The position numbers were made by a program, and so were the translations under genes. 64,000 nucleotides of DNA from Trebouxia sp. TZW2008 (lineage: Eukaryota; Chlorophyta; Trebouxiophyceae; Trebouxiales; Trebouxiaceae). Position 1 is the stretch's first letter; each line of letters starts with the position of its first letter. The DNA is taken from positions 124,001-188,000 of the forward strand of contig BDIU01000135.1 of NCBI GenBank assembly GCA_002118135.1, given 5' to 3'. This document shows, piece after piece, positions 1 through 13,600 of this stretch. A model generated the notes under the pieces. It was not told where the DNA came from. It searched no databases and was given only the letters and a program-made list of their open reading frames with translations.

Positions 1-1063
1 AACTGCTGTCAGTAATATGCTGCTGGGCTAAGCTGCTTCGATCTGTTCAGTCAAGCACGGCGTCAAGAGGCTGACTTACAGTCCATTTGCATTGACTGGC
101 TCATCAATGGTTACGCCATGATCTGTTGTGATGGGAGCTTCTGTTAGTAGAAGCAGTCTGGGACTGCCGCCTTCACAGAATATTTTACTTTACACTGTCA
201 CGGAGCAGATTCAGGGCCTCCAATTTAGCAGCTCATGCTCACAAGCATAGTAACATGCAAGCAAAGCAACTTGCCTGCCATTGTGCGTCTGTTGTGTGCA
301 GCTATGCTGGCTGTGCGTGGTGAGCTGTCAGGGCTGACCATTAAGTTTGGTTACTAGGTGACCTGTGCTCTGGCTGCGCTGTCAGCGTCAAGCAGTTTGA
401 GACTCAGAGATCACTTGGGGCATGAGAGTATCTGTGACACCACTCACACCTAAGCTGATGCATATGCCGCACAATACTGCACAGCGTCAAGCAGTTTGTG
501 TGATCCATTGCATGATCTGGGCTGAATCAATGACTGCAAGGATGAGTTGAGCGTCCAATGTGCCTTTGGGGCACATCAGATCAAACTTGTTGGCTGGCCA
601 AAGGATGTAATCATTTTCTGTCACTCTGTCTTTTAGCCGCCAACGGCAGCAATGCAGGTCATGAAATTTTCTCAATGAAAAAGGAATACCATGACCCATG
701 AAACGTTTTACTGGTCTCCAGCTGGTGGTCAGTGCAGCGAAGTTCAGAAGCATGTTCAACACGAATGTCTGCGCATGTGAAGCTACATGCCAGCCGCTGA
801 CGCAACGCGGCAGCTCTTTCGGCAGTCTGCCGTCAGGGGAGCTGGTTTGGCCAGTCAGTCTGCCCCCTCTCAAAAACCCCTTGATGACAGCTGTGGCTTC
901 AGCGCCTACTGATTGCTTTACTCATTATCTAGTCACATGACGCATGTGAGAGGCCGCGCAGGATCTCGCAATTGGTGGAGACCGTTGACAGGCAAGCGTG
1001 CACAGCTGTCTGGCGCGCGATTCTGCGTATCGATTGCGCAGATTGCCTTGTTGGTGCGGAGAA
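1..1063. other. No supported gene
   Basis: Nothing could be assigned here. A 128-codon minus-strand open frame (487-873) lacks a good ATG, splice context or recognisable domain. The last part is probably promoter and 5' leader of the plus-strand gene starting at 1064. It is locally richer in CG dinucleotides than the flanks, as other presumed promoter regions in this window are (for example near 42.0 kb and 51.2 kb). Confidence 0.4.
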
Positions 1064-2240
1064 ATGCCGCATCAGTCGGTATCGCACGCTCAAGGTCGAA
1101 CGCGACAAGCTTCGGCTTCTGTTCGGATCCCGCTGTTTGCCATCGCGCTGTTCACAACTCTTCTTTTGATCCACCATTTCCCCGAAGTTACGTCCGACAA
1201 CTTGTCGAAAGTTCACATAGATTCGTGGACATCTAGCCAAGGAGTCGCGGAGACTTTGCAGTCGGATATCTCAGGTGACCAGCTACGCTTGTTGTTACAG
1301 CTTCGACCACGGCCATGCTTTCACTTGCCGCAAGGAGCAATGATCTGCTTAAGCTTAGTTGCATTCCTGCTTGCCATCTGATGTGGCAGAACACGACGGT
1401 GCAGTCGTTGTGGTTGCTCAAGCTTTGCAACTACACGCAGCAAGTCAGGTCTTGACTGTCTGGCTCTCTTCTCACTCAATGCTGTATTTGCAGGCGTGGC
1501 ACGGTCGCGAAAGCTTCTGCAGTTGCATTCTGATAGGACTGGGCACCCAAGTCGAAGAGTTGCAGCAGCACAGAGTGGACGCAAAGTGCATCTAACAGCG
1601 TGGGAACTAGCTGACGCAGCCAGGGATGGCAGTGCCCTATCTTTGCATGAGCTTCGGGCAGTTGTAGACAGATTTGCCAGGTCAGTCTGCAAAAACATTG
1701 GTCTGTGTTGTTGGCTGTTATGCCAAGGGCAAGCCTTCATACGCACTTTTGACTCATGCATGCCAACTTGAATGATTATATTTGCATGTGTCACACAGCT
1801 CAAGCGTGATTGCTTGTACTCTTGTATGTTTATCATATGAGAAATGTCAGCATGCCAGCTTGTAATGCTGAATTTTCCTTTCTTATAGTGTCAGCACCAG
1901 TGGTTGCCTTGCATCGCTTGGCGGCATGCTTGGGCTTATCGCAATGCACTTGCTAGACAGCTAAGGCGGTGCAGCTCCCGACGCGATTTTGTCATGACAT
2001 GCTCTGAAGAATGCAGTCTGGGCTTGGTGGAAGCTTTGCAACATGTTCCCTGCTGACCACTTCTTGTGCGGCTGTAGGTTACTAAGCACTTCAGACAGCT
2101 ATGAAGGGGATGCAGCGCTGTTTCTTGAAGAATTTGAGCAATCTCAAAGTGAACACTTGCCTCTAGCAAGGAGCACAGAACCAACACCAGCATTGGCAAC
2201 CACTCCTGCATCTGCAACACCATCAATTCAGTCAATATAG
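1064..2240 (+). CDS. Unknown small single-pass membrane protein
   Basis: The family was not recognised. Exon 1 is 1064-1274 (ATG at 1064) and ends TCAG|GTGACC. Exon 2 is 1494-1680, after TTGCAG and before GTCAGT. The phases agree and give a basic N-terminus, one hydrophobic segment around residues 23-40 (core IPLFAIALFTTLLLIHHF) and a polar region containing AWELADAARDGS. Two ends are possible, both in frame. An acceptor at 1888 preceded by a good pyrimidine tract (TTTTCCTTTCTTATAG) gives exon 3 = 1889-1964 and 157 aa with a second hydrophobic tail. An acceptor at 2077 gives exon 3 = 2078-2240 and 186 aa with an acidic tail (DSYEGDAALFLEEFEQ). The interval covers both. The topology suggests a type II membrane protein, but no function can be named. 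Confidence 0.5.
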
Positions 2241-3845
2241 TTCTTCATCAGCCAACCAGGCTGTTTCGAGTGTGCATGGGATACAAACGCTAGATGGCGA
2301 GGTTCCTTATGCTTCACACTACTATACAGGCTGGCAACTTGGGAACCGAAACATCGCAGACCTTTGATCTTGAACCCGACATCTGATGTATTTTGGCGCT
2401 GACAACACATGGGAAGATCGCAGCAACGCCAGCAAACAAGGCCCAGCATTGCTCTGAAGTTCAGCTTGTCTACTGAATTATCATAATTTCAGGATTATCA
2501 TAATTGAGTAGATTAGACCAGGGTTGTCATCATCATGTAGGTTTTATGAAAATTTTCCATCAGTCTTTTGAAATGCGTAGATGTAGTCCATTCTGTGACC
2601 CTGTAGCTGCAGTTTATATGGTATTTTTTGCAATCCTGTGTCCAATCAACATATATTGTTGACAATTTGTTAAAGTTTGCTAAACGCCACGTTTCTTCGA
2701 AACTATATGGCAGCGTTAAATCTGCACAGACATAGGGCTCGTATGTTCTGAAGGCGCAAGTTCAATAATAGAAGCAAATAGAAGACAGGTCAAGATGTGG
2801 ATCAGTAAAGAAACGGCATGTAACGAATGTCACCTGTGCAAGCATCTGTAAAATCCACAAACAGCTCTTACGTATCTATGCGGAATAGTGTGGCATATGC
2901 ATCAGCTGAGGTGTGAGTGGAGTCACAGAAACTCTCATGCCCAAGTAGTACCTCTGAGTCTCAAATAGCTCTTAAAGAACACAAAGACCGGATCACGGAC
3001 ACACAACGCTGCCTTTCTGAAAACAGTGGAGAAATCTGTCAATATGACTCTGCTACCTAAAGACATCTCAAATCACAGCATCAAGCACGTGTGCAGAAAA
3101 AGCAGACATGAAACACCACACCATTACAATGGTATGCCAACACAACTGAGACAGTCAGGGTGATACTGTTGTCCCACAGCTTGCATTGATTCTCTGAATT
3201 TTGACAAGTCCCAATCCTGTAAGTCCCATTCAGCGCTCTGCTGCTGAAGATGAATTGCGGTTTGCTTACACAGTGGAATGTTCTGATCAACAAGTGTAAA
3301 TAGTGCTAGAACAAGTGGTTCCCATGAATGCCTGCATGGCACACAGCATTGTTCCATTCAGCAATGGCAATGTGGCCGCTAAATATACAAAATATCTGGA
3401 GAAATAGTCAGACCATGTAGCACGTGCTTTTGCCTGTGAAGGGCCTCAGACCCACAAACGCAGCAGTGACAGACTGCTTGCTATGGTTCAAGCTAGACGC
3501 ACTATGTTTGGTACTTGATGTGCATGAAGGTGGTGGCTTGTACATCGCATTTACTGAGGAACAGACAGGAGCAGGACACATGCTGACTACAGTCAAGACG
3601 ACCTCCAAACCCAGCTCATGCATATGTGAGTGTGCAGTCTTGTGAATTGGAAACAAGCAGAGTTCTGTTGTGTGTACGCACTTGTGTGGATTCAATGTAA
3701 GCTGACATTTGCTATGACATGTTAGAAAGAGGCATGAAGGCAGCCCTGGAAAACTGTAGGCTAAGCACAACATGCTTGAACGGGTACATGCAGATCATGA
3801 ATGTGGGGGACTTGCCTTTTGACAAAAGATGACACAACAGCAAAC

Positions 3846-4114
3846 TTCTGTGCTGTAGACAACTGCACTGGAGTCTGCGGAACTATCTCATCATGGCTGC
3901 TATTATTTGGTGGGTCAGGAACCTGCAGTACAATATGCATTGACGAACGCACATTGTGGCACCCGCGTGTAAGTGAAACAAAATAGCCATGCATTGCCAT
4001 ACAAGCATTTTCTGTGCTGTAGAAAGTTATGCTGGAGTGCGTGGAACTATCTCAACATCGCTGCTATTACTTGGTGGGTCAGGAAACTGCAACAAGACAT
4101 GCACCGATGGACAA
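3846..4114. repeat. Two-copy tandem duplication, about 164 bp period
   Basis: A segment of about 105 bp beginning TTCTGTGCTGTAGA at 3846 recurs at 4010 with scattered substitutions. Both copies contain GGTGGGTCAGGAA near the same offset. The plus-strand frame stays open in both, giving the related peptides TISSWLLLFGGSG and TISTSLLLLGGSG, but no gene could be built around them. Confidence 0.75.
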
Positions 4115-4654
4115 GCATTGTCAGAACCCAAAACTGGATTTGGACAAGAAATTGCTTTGGGCAGACTTGTTGGAAGTCATTGCATTGCTTATGTCTACAC
4201 CTAGCCGAGCCATAAAAACACTAGAATGCATGTACATGATAACCACAATGATGATTATGACTATCACAACTGGGTATGGATGAATGTTCTTGTCACAACT
4301 GCTGCAATATTGGCATGATTGCTTGAGATGGGAACATGATACAGCAAGAGGTATATTCGACAGCAGCCCAGTCGACAAGGCACCATGCATACTGTGTGGT
4401 CTTCTGTGAGCATTTGTGTCTCAACGGTCATATCCCAATACATCATGGCTGCAAATCATATTTCATGCTCCTGAGCTATGCTGGGCAGTAGTGACATGCA
4501 ATTATTGGCTATTGCACACTACGCCCCAATGCTGCTCTGTGAACCTCACAAGTCACGTATAGCAATGTTTAAACACTGAGATCCTAATGTCTCGTCGAGC
4601 GAACAATCCTGTCGCTGTCATCGCAGATCACTTCTGCGACATAGTGCTGATTGA

Positions 4655-4659
4655 TTACA
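4655..4659 (-). terminator. Poly(A) signal TGTAA of the ARM gene
   Basis: Reading the minus strand, TGTAA occurs about 40 nt beyond the last stop of the ARM-repeat gene (4696). TGTAA is the usual chlorophyte polyadenylation signal, so this supports both the gene end and the algal origin. Confidence 0.55.
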
Positions 4660-4695
4660 AAGTGAATCTACCAGGATCAACAGAACTTCCGGTTT

Positions 4696-7600
4696 TCATT
4701 GGCAAATGGTGGCTCTCACCTGTGTAGCAACAACAAGCAGCGCTAGCAGCAGATGCGCGACTTGAACCCGCCACCTCCTCTGATCTTCTTCTTCAGCAGG
4801 GCCCACATCACACAAATGCCCCACCAGGAGGGCTATTGCACTATCCTGGCCTGCCCTGGCCTGGTGCTCAGGGCACTCCGAAACCAGGCATGCAAGCGCT
4901 TGACACGCTTGGTCTAGCACTGCTGAATCTGAGTGAGATAGCAGAGAGACAACTGGTGCTATTGCTTCTGTGCATGCTTGCTGAGCAGGGGTATGATCAT
5001 CTACCAAACACGCCAGCGCCTTACAAAGTTGCCCTGCAACAAAAGCTGCGTTATCAGGTTGCCAGGCTGGCGTTTGGAGCGTACTGTACAGTGCTACAGT
5101 GTCTGAGAGCGATAGCAGAGAAGCCACTGGTGTGATTGCTTCTGTGCACGCTTGTTGAGCAGGGGCGCGGTCATCTATCAAGCATGCCAGCGCCTTACAA
5201 AGTTGCCCTGCAACAAAGCTTTGAAGCTTACTTGCCAGAAAGCAGCACTGTGATCTCCACAGGCTTGTCTACCTGGACTTTAGTTGGTGCATACAGTAGT
5301 ATAGAAAGGGGCACTGACATCCTCACAGGCAGATGTGCATGTCTGCACAAGACCTTTGACGTACAGTGTCACAAACACAAGGTCTTACCCTGATGCTCAA
5401 TAAGCTGGCCTGACAATGCACGAGTTGCCCCTGCACTACAATTCATCAGGTTTTGATTCCCACCACATTCAGCGCAAGAAAATCTTGGAACCCTAAACCC
5501 TACAATCTAATCAATTTCCCCAACAAAATAGAACTGTAAAGTTTTCTTAGGGTTTTTCCAAACCCTACCGCCTGTAACCTGATGAATAATAATGTCAGGG
5601 CACGAGCTGTGTCACACACACCCAGCTATGCGTCATCATTCAGGTGACTGTGATTGCTATTGTGACCTTATAATCATGATTGCCAATGGGAGTACAAGCA
5701 AGGCACTGACAATCTCAGACAAACTTACATGCAGCCTCTGGATCAGCAGCGGGTTCTGACTGGTTCAGGTGCAGGGCTGCCTGGCATAGCCCTGCTGGGG
5801 CCCCTGCCTGAACAGCCCTGTCCTGGTTGGGCAAGCTGTTGTCTGTCAGGGCTGCCAATGCTTTCATGGCCTCGATGCTAGCCCTACAATCAATCAATCA
5901 ATCAGTAGCGGTCAGACGGTCCCAGCAACGGGTTATGCAGACACTGTCAGTGTGAGTCAACACTTTTCTGCTGGATGCAATACCTGCAAGCAACAAATGC
6001 CAAAACTTAGACAGATCAATACCAATGCAAAGCAATTAATTCCTGCCATGGGGGCATCAAATAGTCCTGCAACAGCAAGAGGTGCATCTGCATTGCTGCT
6101 GACGCGTGTTTGTGCAAGCTGCTGACGCCTTGATGGCTTCAAAGCTAGCTCTGCAAGAAAGCAGCAAGCAGTCAAATCCAGACAAACCCATTGATGCAAG
6201 CACAGCAAATTGTTCCCCAAATTCAGTTTGGCAAATGCATCATGGCTTTACCTGCTATTTGAGGTTGATGCTGTGGCAGCAGTCAGCAGTTGCACCACCT
6301 TTTCTATCACACCAACATCAGCAGCAGCGTCTTGGTTGATGCCGTTGTTGGCCACCACACTAGCCAAAGCGTTTGCAGCATTGGCTGCTGCTGGGTTGTG
6401 AGGGCCGCCACGCAGTAAGTCACACAGCGGCACCAGACCTTCTGCTTGCCTGCAGCCAGAGAAGCTTGTAATAGCCACACCAGATGACGCGAGCCACAGC
6501 ACGTGCAGCTCCAACTTTGGGCATAGTGGCTACAGCATTTGCAGCGTTGGCCACAGCTGAGTTGAGCGGCCCACCGCTCAACAGGTCACACAATGGCACC
6601 AGACCCTTAGCTTGCCTGCAGAATATCAGATCTTGTGGCTGAATGTGTTTGAGCCGCATCGCCCTAGTGTTGCTACTTGAGCTTTGACACCAAAGTCAAC
6701 ACGGTCAGCTTGCTAGTGTGCTCCTCGCACAGTCAACAGCTTGACCTACCCTTCTCGTATAAGTGTTGTCAAGCTAAGCTTTTGACCTTCACTGCTTGTT
6801 TTGGATGAGCTGCAAGACAAGACGGGTCGAGAGCTGGAAAGAGTATCTGTAGCACTGACCGCTGCTGGGTTGTGAGGGCCGCCGTTTAGTAGCTCACACA
6901 GCAGCGCCAGACCCTCTGCTAGCCTGTGATACATCCAAAACAAGCAGTGAAGGCCAAAAGCTTAGGTTGGCAACACTTATACGAGAAGGGTGGGTCAAGC
7001 TTCTGACTGTGTGAGGAGCACACTGACAAGTTGACTGTGTCGACTTTGGTGTCAAAGCTCAAGTAGCGACACTAGGGCGTTGCTAGGTTAAGGCTTCCAA
7101 CCCAGAAGTTGCAGGTCAAGGGTTTCTGCCAGACCTGGCATAATTTTGTACTGCCAGTTATCCCAACTTTGGGGCTGGCAGGTTTTGCCAAACCTGACAG
7201 CACCCTTCACTGTAGTGGTAGTCAGCGTAGTCTGTGGCTGTGTGAACTGGGGGCAGATCATGAGGCGCATACAGGCTGTCAGAAGTGCTAGAGTCGCCCC
7301 CCGAGATGACCTGGGAAGGCTTCTCATGGAGAGCTTCTTTGTTGTCTGAGTGGTGCAATCCAGAGTTCAATCGCTGAAATGCTGCTGAGACGTCGGACTT
7401 GTCTGAGGTGGTGTCTTCCGATCTAGCTGGTTCAAGGTTGTCAGGTGCAGCAGATGCAGGACTTGAGCCTGAAGAGCTTCTTGAAGTGGGGCACAGACGC
7501 ACAATAAGGGGCAGATATGGCTGAGCTGCTGACTTAGAAAAGAGCTTATCAGGACCAGCTACAGTGTCTAGGGTCGGGTCAAAGGGCTTCCAAGCAACCC

Positions 7601-10600
7601 ATATCTGACAGCATCTTGGTTGGCAGTGTGATTGCAGACCAAAGCAGAAATGGCAAGAGCTGCCGACTTGGCTGCCAGTTGAGCAGGGCCAGCAGCTAAA
7701 GTACGGTCAAGGACCCATCAATGCACACAGTACAAAACTGCAGTCTCAAACAGACAAGTGACATTACCTGACAGCGTCTTGATTGCGGTGTGCTTGCAGA
7801 CCAGGGCACTTATGGCAAGAGCTGCTGACTTGGCTGCCACTTGATTGGCACCATGGGATTTGAAATAAACGTACGTAGGGTTGTCTAGGGCTGTTGTATG
7901 AGCCATATCTGACAGCGTCATGATTGGCAGCATGATTGCACACCCAAGCAGAGATAGCAACAGTTGCTGCATTGGCTGCCAATACGCGAGAAGTATGGAA
8001 TACAAGAAATTTGTACGTAGTCAACTAGGGTTCCTGAGCCATACCTGACAGCGTCTTGGTTGGCGGTGTGATTGCATACCAGAGCTGAAATGGCAAGAGC
8101 TGCCGACTTGGCTGCCAGCTGATCAGGACCAGCTGCTACAATGTCTAGTAGGGGCAAAAGGGCTCCTGCTGCGCATGCAGCATCCTGATTAGGCAATGAC
8201 TCCTGCACACACGGACAGACATTGATCAGCAAATGATCGGCAACTTATGCAAAAATGGCTAATGCAATGTTCAGTAGGGACAAAAGGGCTTTTGCTGCGC
8301 ATGCAGCATCCTGATTAGGCAATGACTCCTGCACACACAGAGAGACACTTGAGACTAGCATGGCAGGGAGGCAAATTGATCAAGACGAGCTGCCACAATA
8401 TCCAGTAGGGGCTCAAGGGCTCAAGCTGCATCCTGACTGGGCAGTAACTCCTGCACACACAGACAGACACATCACCAGCAGCAAAAAACCAATTTGTGGG
8501 TGCGTACCACAGAGAAGTTTTTGCTGCAGTGTTCGGGAGGGGCATAAGGGCTCCTGCTGCGCATGCAGCCTCCTGATTAGGCAATAAATCCTGCACACAC
8601 AGACAGGCACTGAGCTTTTGCGTGACAAGCATCCAGACCTTGATTGAGAGTTGCACGCTAAATCCAGTAAGGGGCAAGAGGGGACCAGATGCATATGCAG
8701 CATCCTGATACTGCAGTGACTCCTGCACATACAGACAGACACCTGATGCTTGCATGACAGGCAGCCAGAATCTGATTTAGAGGTGCCCACTAGATTGTCC
8801 AACGGGGGCAACAAGGCTCCTGCTGCGCATGCTGCATCTTGAGTAGACAACGGGTCCTGACATTAATTTCAGCAGGTGCTGTGCTTTGCAGACATCATGA
8901 GACACAAACAGCATCTTGTCAAGTTTTCCAAGCCTCTCGCTTGCAATGCATCACTGTGTAATGATTGCATGAACAATGAGTGTATCTGCAATGATTGCAT
9001 GAATGAACTGACCTAGGTTTAGTCACACCTGGGCCAAAGCATGCAGGCATCTCGCAGCTGCTTCGCTGATGGCGCTGTCTGGGCCATTTCTCTCCAACAG
9101 CCCCACCAGAGCTGGTAGTGCCCCTGCCTGCCTGGCTGCCCCTTGATTGGCAGGATTCAAAGTGACCACGCTGTGCAAAGCCCAGCATGCCCCCTCTATG
9201 TAGCGCTCCTCACCATTCAGGAAACTTACCAAAAGCTGTATGCCTTCCTGCAACACAGCTAAGCGACAATGAGTTGTGCCTTAGAAGTGTGAATTTATTG
9301 TAGTATGATCACACATTTGCTGTACAAATAGCTTTCTTAGTAATGACAGCAGTCTGCGTCAAGAGAAATGACTTCACCCTGGTTCGCTTACCTCAGCACT
9401 CACTTCAGCCTGAACATCAACATTTCCCTTGGCCAGATTCCCCAGAGCCCACAGGGACCCGTGCACAACAGGAGGGTGCCCACTCCATTGCATTTGATGA
9501 AGAAGAAGTTGGACTGCCCCAGCTTGATGCAATGCGCTCTGATTGGTCGGTGCATCAGCCGCAGCACTACTCATCAGCCATGTAAGAGCGGCAGCCAGCT
9601 GTGGCTGCTCTGCCAGCCCAGTATTTTGCGCTTCAGTCTCAGGCTGGCCACCGCTGAAGCTACCCTGAAGCTGGCCTGACCTGGAACTGCGCTGGGCGCC
9701 GCTGAAGCTGGACTGAAGCTGTGGTGAGTCAGAGAAAGAGGCTCGGCGGGAATCTGAATCTGACTGGTGGTCCAGGGTGGGGTGGGAGGGGGGTGGGGGG
9801 GCTTGCGGCTGGGGGCTGACTGATGCCAGAAGCTGCATCAGTATTTGAATGCCCCCAGCTGCTTGCAAGGAAAGCTGATTGGCTTTGTTGCCGTCCGTGA
9901 GAGCGTGCAGAGCTGACACAAGTTGCACTGACGTCTGTGCTTGACAGTCAGTGTCTGTGTGGATGTCTGTGTCTGTCACGTCCTGCAGTGTGTCCACAAG
10001 AGCATCAGAACAAAAGTCATGATTTTTTTACAAGTGTGTAGACATGCATAAGCAGGTGCTGGACACATACATGTGAGTCATACAAGGGACTGGATTTCTG
10101 GGCAGGGCAACCGGGTTCAGAAGCAGGGTAAGAGCTGAGTGTAGGCGGGTTTGTGCTCCAAAATTGAGCAAAGGGAGTGTGGAGGACATACAGACAATTG
10201 TGCTGTTTTCAGGTGAACTGCAACACTTGGAATGTATTTGCGCTGATGTATATCTCGCCAGCACTTTCGCAGTGCAGCAAAGCGCAGCACAGCGCAGCGT
10301 AGTACAGCGCAGCACGGCACAGCAGCGATGACAGAAGTCGTCCAAGACTTCCAAGTCAGAAAGCAAATTTAAGGTCTACGCCGTTAGACGTCATACAGGG
10401 AGCTCCTGTCTATGGAGTTAGCCCGGCACAGTGACTCAAAACAGAACCACACGCAAATGGAAACGCAATTATTTCTTCGCTGAACAGAATGAAAACACCT
10501 GGTGAGGTGAAATTCGACTTGTCACAACTGAAAATCGAAGTTTACCTGTAGTAAAGATATGAGCTGCCCAACAGACCCAACTTGACCAAAGGACTGCTGA

Positions 10601-13600
10601 GCAGCTGGGTTGCCCTCACTCAGACATCTAACCAAATCTGCAGCAGCACCCACAAGACCCCCCTTTGGCCCCACCCTGCCCCCCAAAGTCAGCACATCTT
10701 GGGCCAAGCCCACAGACCCTAGCTCCATGACTAATGCCTGCTGGCTAGGGTTTCCCTCAATCAGGTGGGCAGTGGTGGCAATGACTGCTTTGAGTAGGGT
10801 CTGTGATTGATGCCTTGGTTGGTAGGTTTTCCTTGGAACCCTAGCTGAATTAGGCTGGAGGATGTCTGATTTCAGCGACTGGCTCCTGGCAAATTGGTTG
10901 TGGACGGAGGAATTGGTTGGGGAATTGGCAAATGATGAAAATGGGCTGAATGTTTTGGATCTGCTGAGTTGCTGGCCAGTCTCAGGGAGTATGGTTGTCG
11001 TACTGTGGCCAGGGTTTTCCGAATTACTAATAGACCCTAAACGCTTGACTAAGCTGCCGACCCAACTCCTGCTTAGAGTTGAGCTGAAAGACCTCCCAGG
11101 GGCTTTCTTGAGGCTCAGACTCTTACTAAAAAGGCGGGGAACTGGATTCGGCGGCTCAAAGGAAGTTGATGTGCTCGCCAAACCCCCTCGGTTATTAGTC
11201 ATGTCAGCTGCTGATGCATATGCTACAGAAGCTGAATCAGCAGCTGCTCCGAGACCACCTGAGTCAGCCGTCGGAGTTTGTGGAATGGCGCACTCACTGT
11301 GCTGTCCATTAGGTAATGTCAAAATGGCGGGAGATCCAGGAGTGATCTGAACTGAGGCTCCTGACCACGACACCTTAGGCTTATCCAGAGCTGGGCTTGA
11401 ATTGACTCTGAGCGAGCTGAGTTGAGGTCTGAGACTCGCCATAGCCTGCTCAATGGCTGCAGCTGCGCTGTCAATGTCAGCATCATGACTAAGCTTGTCG
11501 CTGTGATCTGACAGGGCATCATTGCTTTGCAACAGCCCTCTTGTCAGCCCAATCAGCCCCTGCAGCATTTACAATTATGCTTCATCCTACAGATATGTAT
11601 ACTAAACATGACACACTTGCAATACACAATGTATTTCATGCATCTATTTAGATTTTGACACTTGTCTCACAGTTGACGGGAGATGCATATTGACATGTTA
11701 TGTGGACCTTATTTGCTTGCAGCCCACAAAAAAAAGGTGCATACACACATCAGTTTCTTAAAAGAAATATGATCATGCCGTCTTATGCTGTTAGTCGCAT
11801 CATGCAATCTGCAGCAGTTGTGCAGCAATATGACTGACTGACTTGTTGTAAACATGCATCATCGTAATAAGTATGCATCAAGCTTCAACCCTCACAAAAT
11901 CAAAACTTGATCGAGGTCAACAAACTCAGAGAAACCATTACTGCAAACAGAATAGACACACAGGCATACAATGAATGAAAAGACAGCAAGTAAGCAAGTG
12001 ACTGAGCAAACACATGAACGAATTAGTCAGTAAGAGACTATACCTCCAAAGCACCGTCCTGAGCCATGGCTGTCTGCTGCTCCAGGTTGTTTGCAGTCAG
12101 GAGGGTTAGCAAATCTGCCAACTCATACGAGAGACGACTAGACTGTTCACCCTCCAGCAGTTTGACCAGAGTCGGCACAACTCCTGCTGCTGCTGCAGCA
12201 GCCTTTGCTTCTTCACTCCCTGTAGGGACAGTACTACTATGGCTATTACAATGGGTGGCAATATCCAATACTCATAAGAAATGTTATGACAATACTGACA
12301 ATACACCAAAATCATTACGATCAAAACAACTATGATCACGTTATTATTGACAGTATCACCCATCATGATGCTGATAACAACATCCATAAACATGCAAGGG
12401 AGATAATGAGACCAGTGCTACAGCCCTGTTTGGCCAAACTCCAGTCTGATCATACTGTCTTGTTTACGCACAAGGTCACTCTTTCTTTGAAAAGACCATG
12501 ATCAAGATCAGTGGGAGGCAGGTGTATGCTTTCCAATCCACCTGGGACACGGACTGTCACCAGCAAGCATGCAAGTGCAAATGACGCAATGACAATCCAG
12601 TAAATGGGCTGTGGCGGTGCTTTGGAGCTTGCATGAGGCTTTGAAAATTTTCTGTAATCAGCAGAATGTCAGAAGTGAAGGAAGAATTGTGGCTAAATTT
12701 CAAGAAACAAAATGAGATCAAAGCCTTCAAGGCGCCTGCAGCTTCTTTCACAGCTTCCAGGGAACTTGGGCCAGATTCCAGCACCCTAATGAGTGACTCA
12801 TCAGCTGCCGGAGCGTTTGCCTTGTCAGAGGTCAGTTTACTGAAGTAAGTGCAACCAATGGTGCAAGTTTCATTTCAACACTATGACTTTCAATACAAGC
12901 TTGCCTGAGATCAAAGCCTTCAAGGCACCAGCAGCTTCTTTCACAGCTTCCAGGGAGTTTGGGCCAGATTCCAGCACTCTGATGAGTGACTCATCAGCTG
13001 CTGCAGCAGTTTCCTTGTCAGATGTCCGCTTACTAAGGAAGCCAGTGTCTATCAGCGCATCGTCTTCTTCTCCTTGCAAACTCCCTGTGAGGTCTTCTTC
13101 TTCATCGCTGGAGGTGTCTCCAAAACCAAGGGCATTTCCAACAGCCCTGCTGGAAGTTGTGGCAGCCAGAGGGGCATAGGTTTCCATCAGGGTTCTGACC
13201 AAAACCCATGCTCCAAACAGATGCGCAACTTGAGTATGAATTGCTTCTGCAGAGCAATGTAGAAAAGACGTTGGGATTTAGGGTCCAGACATAAATTCAT
13301 GCTGTGCAAGACATTCTACAGTACCTTGGTTGACAAACATATGTTCGCTTGCACTTGGATGCGTGCGGCTGCTTCTGAACATCTTGATTGTACAGTGGCA
13401 CAAGCCCTTGTCAATCGTTGTCAGCACTTTCCTGACTTGTGTTGAGCCAGCATGACATGCAAGTTGCTTGGATGAAAAGGCTGCAAAATGTGGTCATAAA
13501 TTATGCAAGCCAATATCTGCATTGCTGGACACTGTTCACACTGCTCAAAAAGAGGCACTGAGTGGGCAAGACTCTGTCTCAAACGCTCCTTGCATTGCAA

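Larger units (their letters stand above)
2241..4695. other. Gene-poor interval
   Basis: No exon with recognisable protein similarity or coherent splice sites was found on either strand. The sequence is AT-richer than the flanking genes. It holds a two-copy tandem duplication (3846-4114, listed separately) and, at its right end, the TGTAA signal of the minus-strand ARM gene. Short open frames in several directions look like chance. Confidence 0.45.

Noticed and set aside
487..873. 128-codon open frame on the minus strand
   Set aside because: No ATG start in good context, no splice logic and no recognisable family; left unannotated.
5485..5580. Telomere or chromosome end
   Set aside because: Only one or two telomere-like units, inside a gene, with normal sequence on both sides.
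8045..8860. CRISPR-like array of CAGGA...CTGCGCATGCAGCATCCTG repeats
   Set aside because: Repeats are diverged, unevenly spaced copies of an ARM exon with coding sense, in a eukaryotic gene; not a CRISPR array.
10862..11350. Long plus-strand open frame
   Set aside because: It is the antisense shadow of the 1014-nt ARM-gene exon 11559-10546, whose phase agrees with both neighbours.
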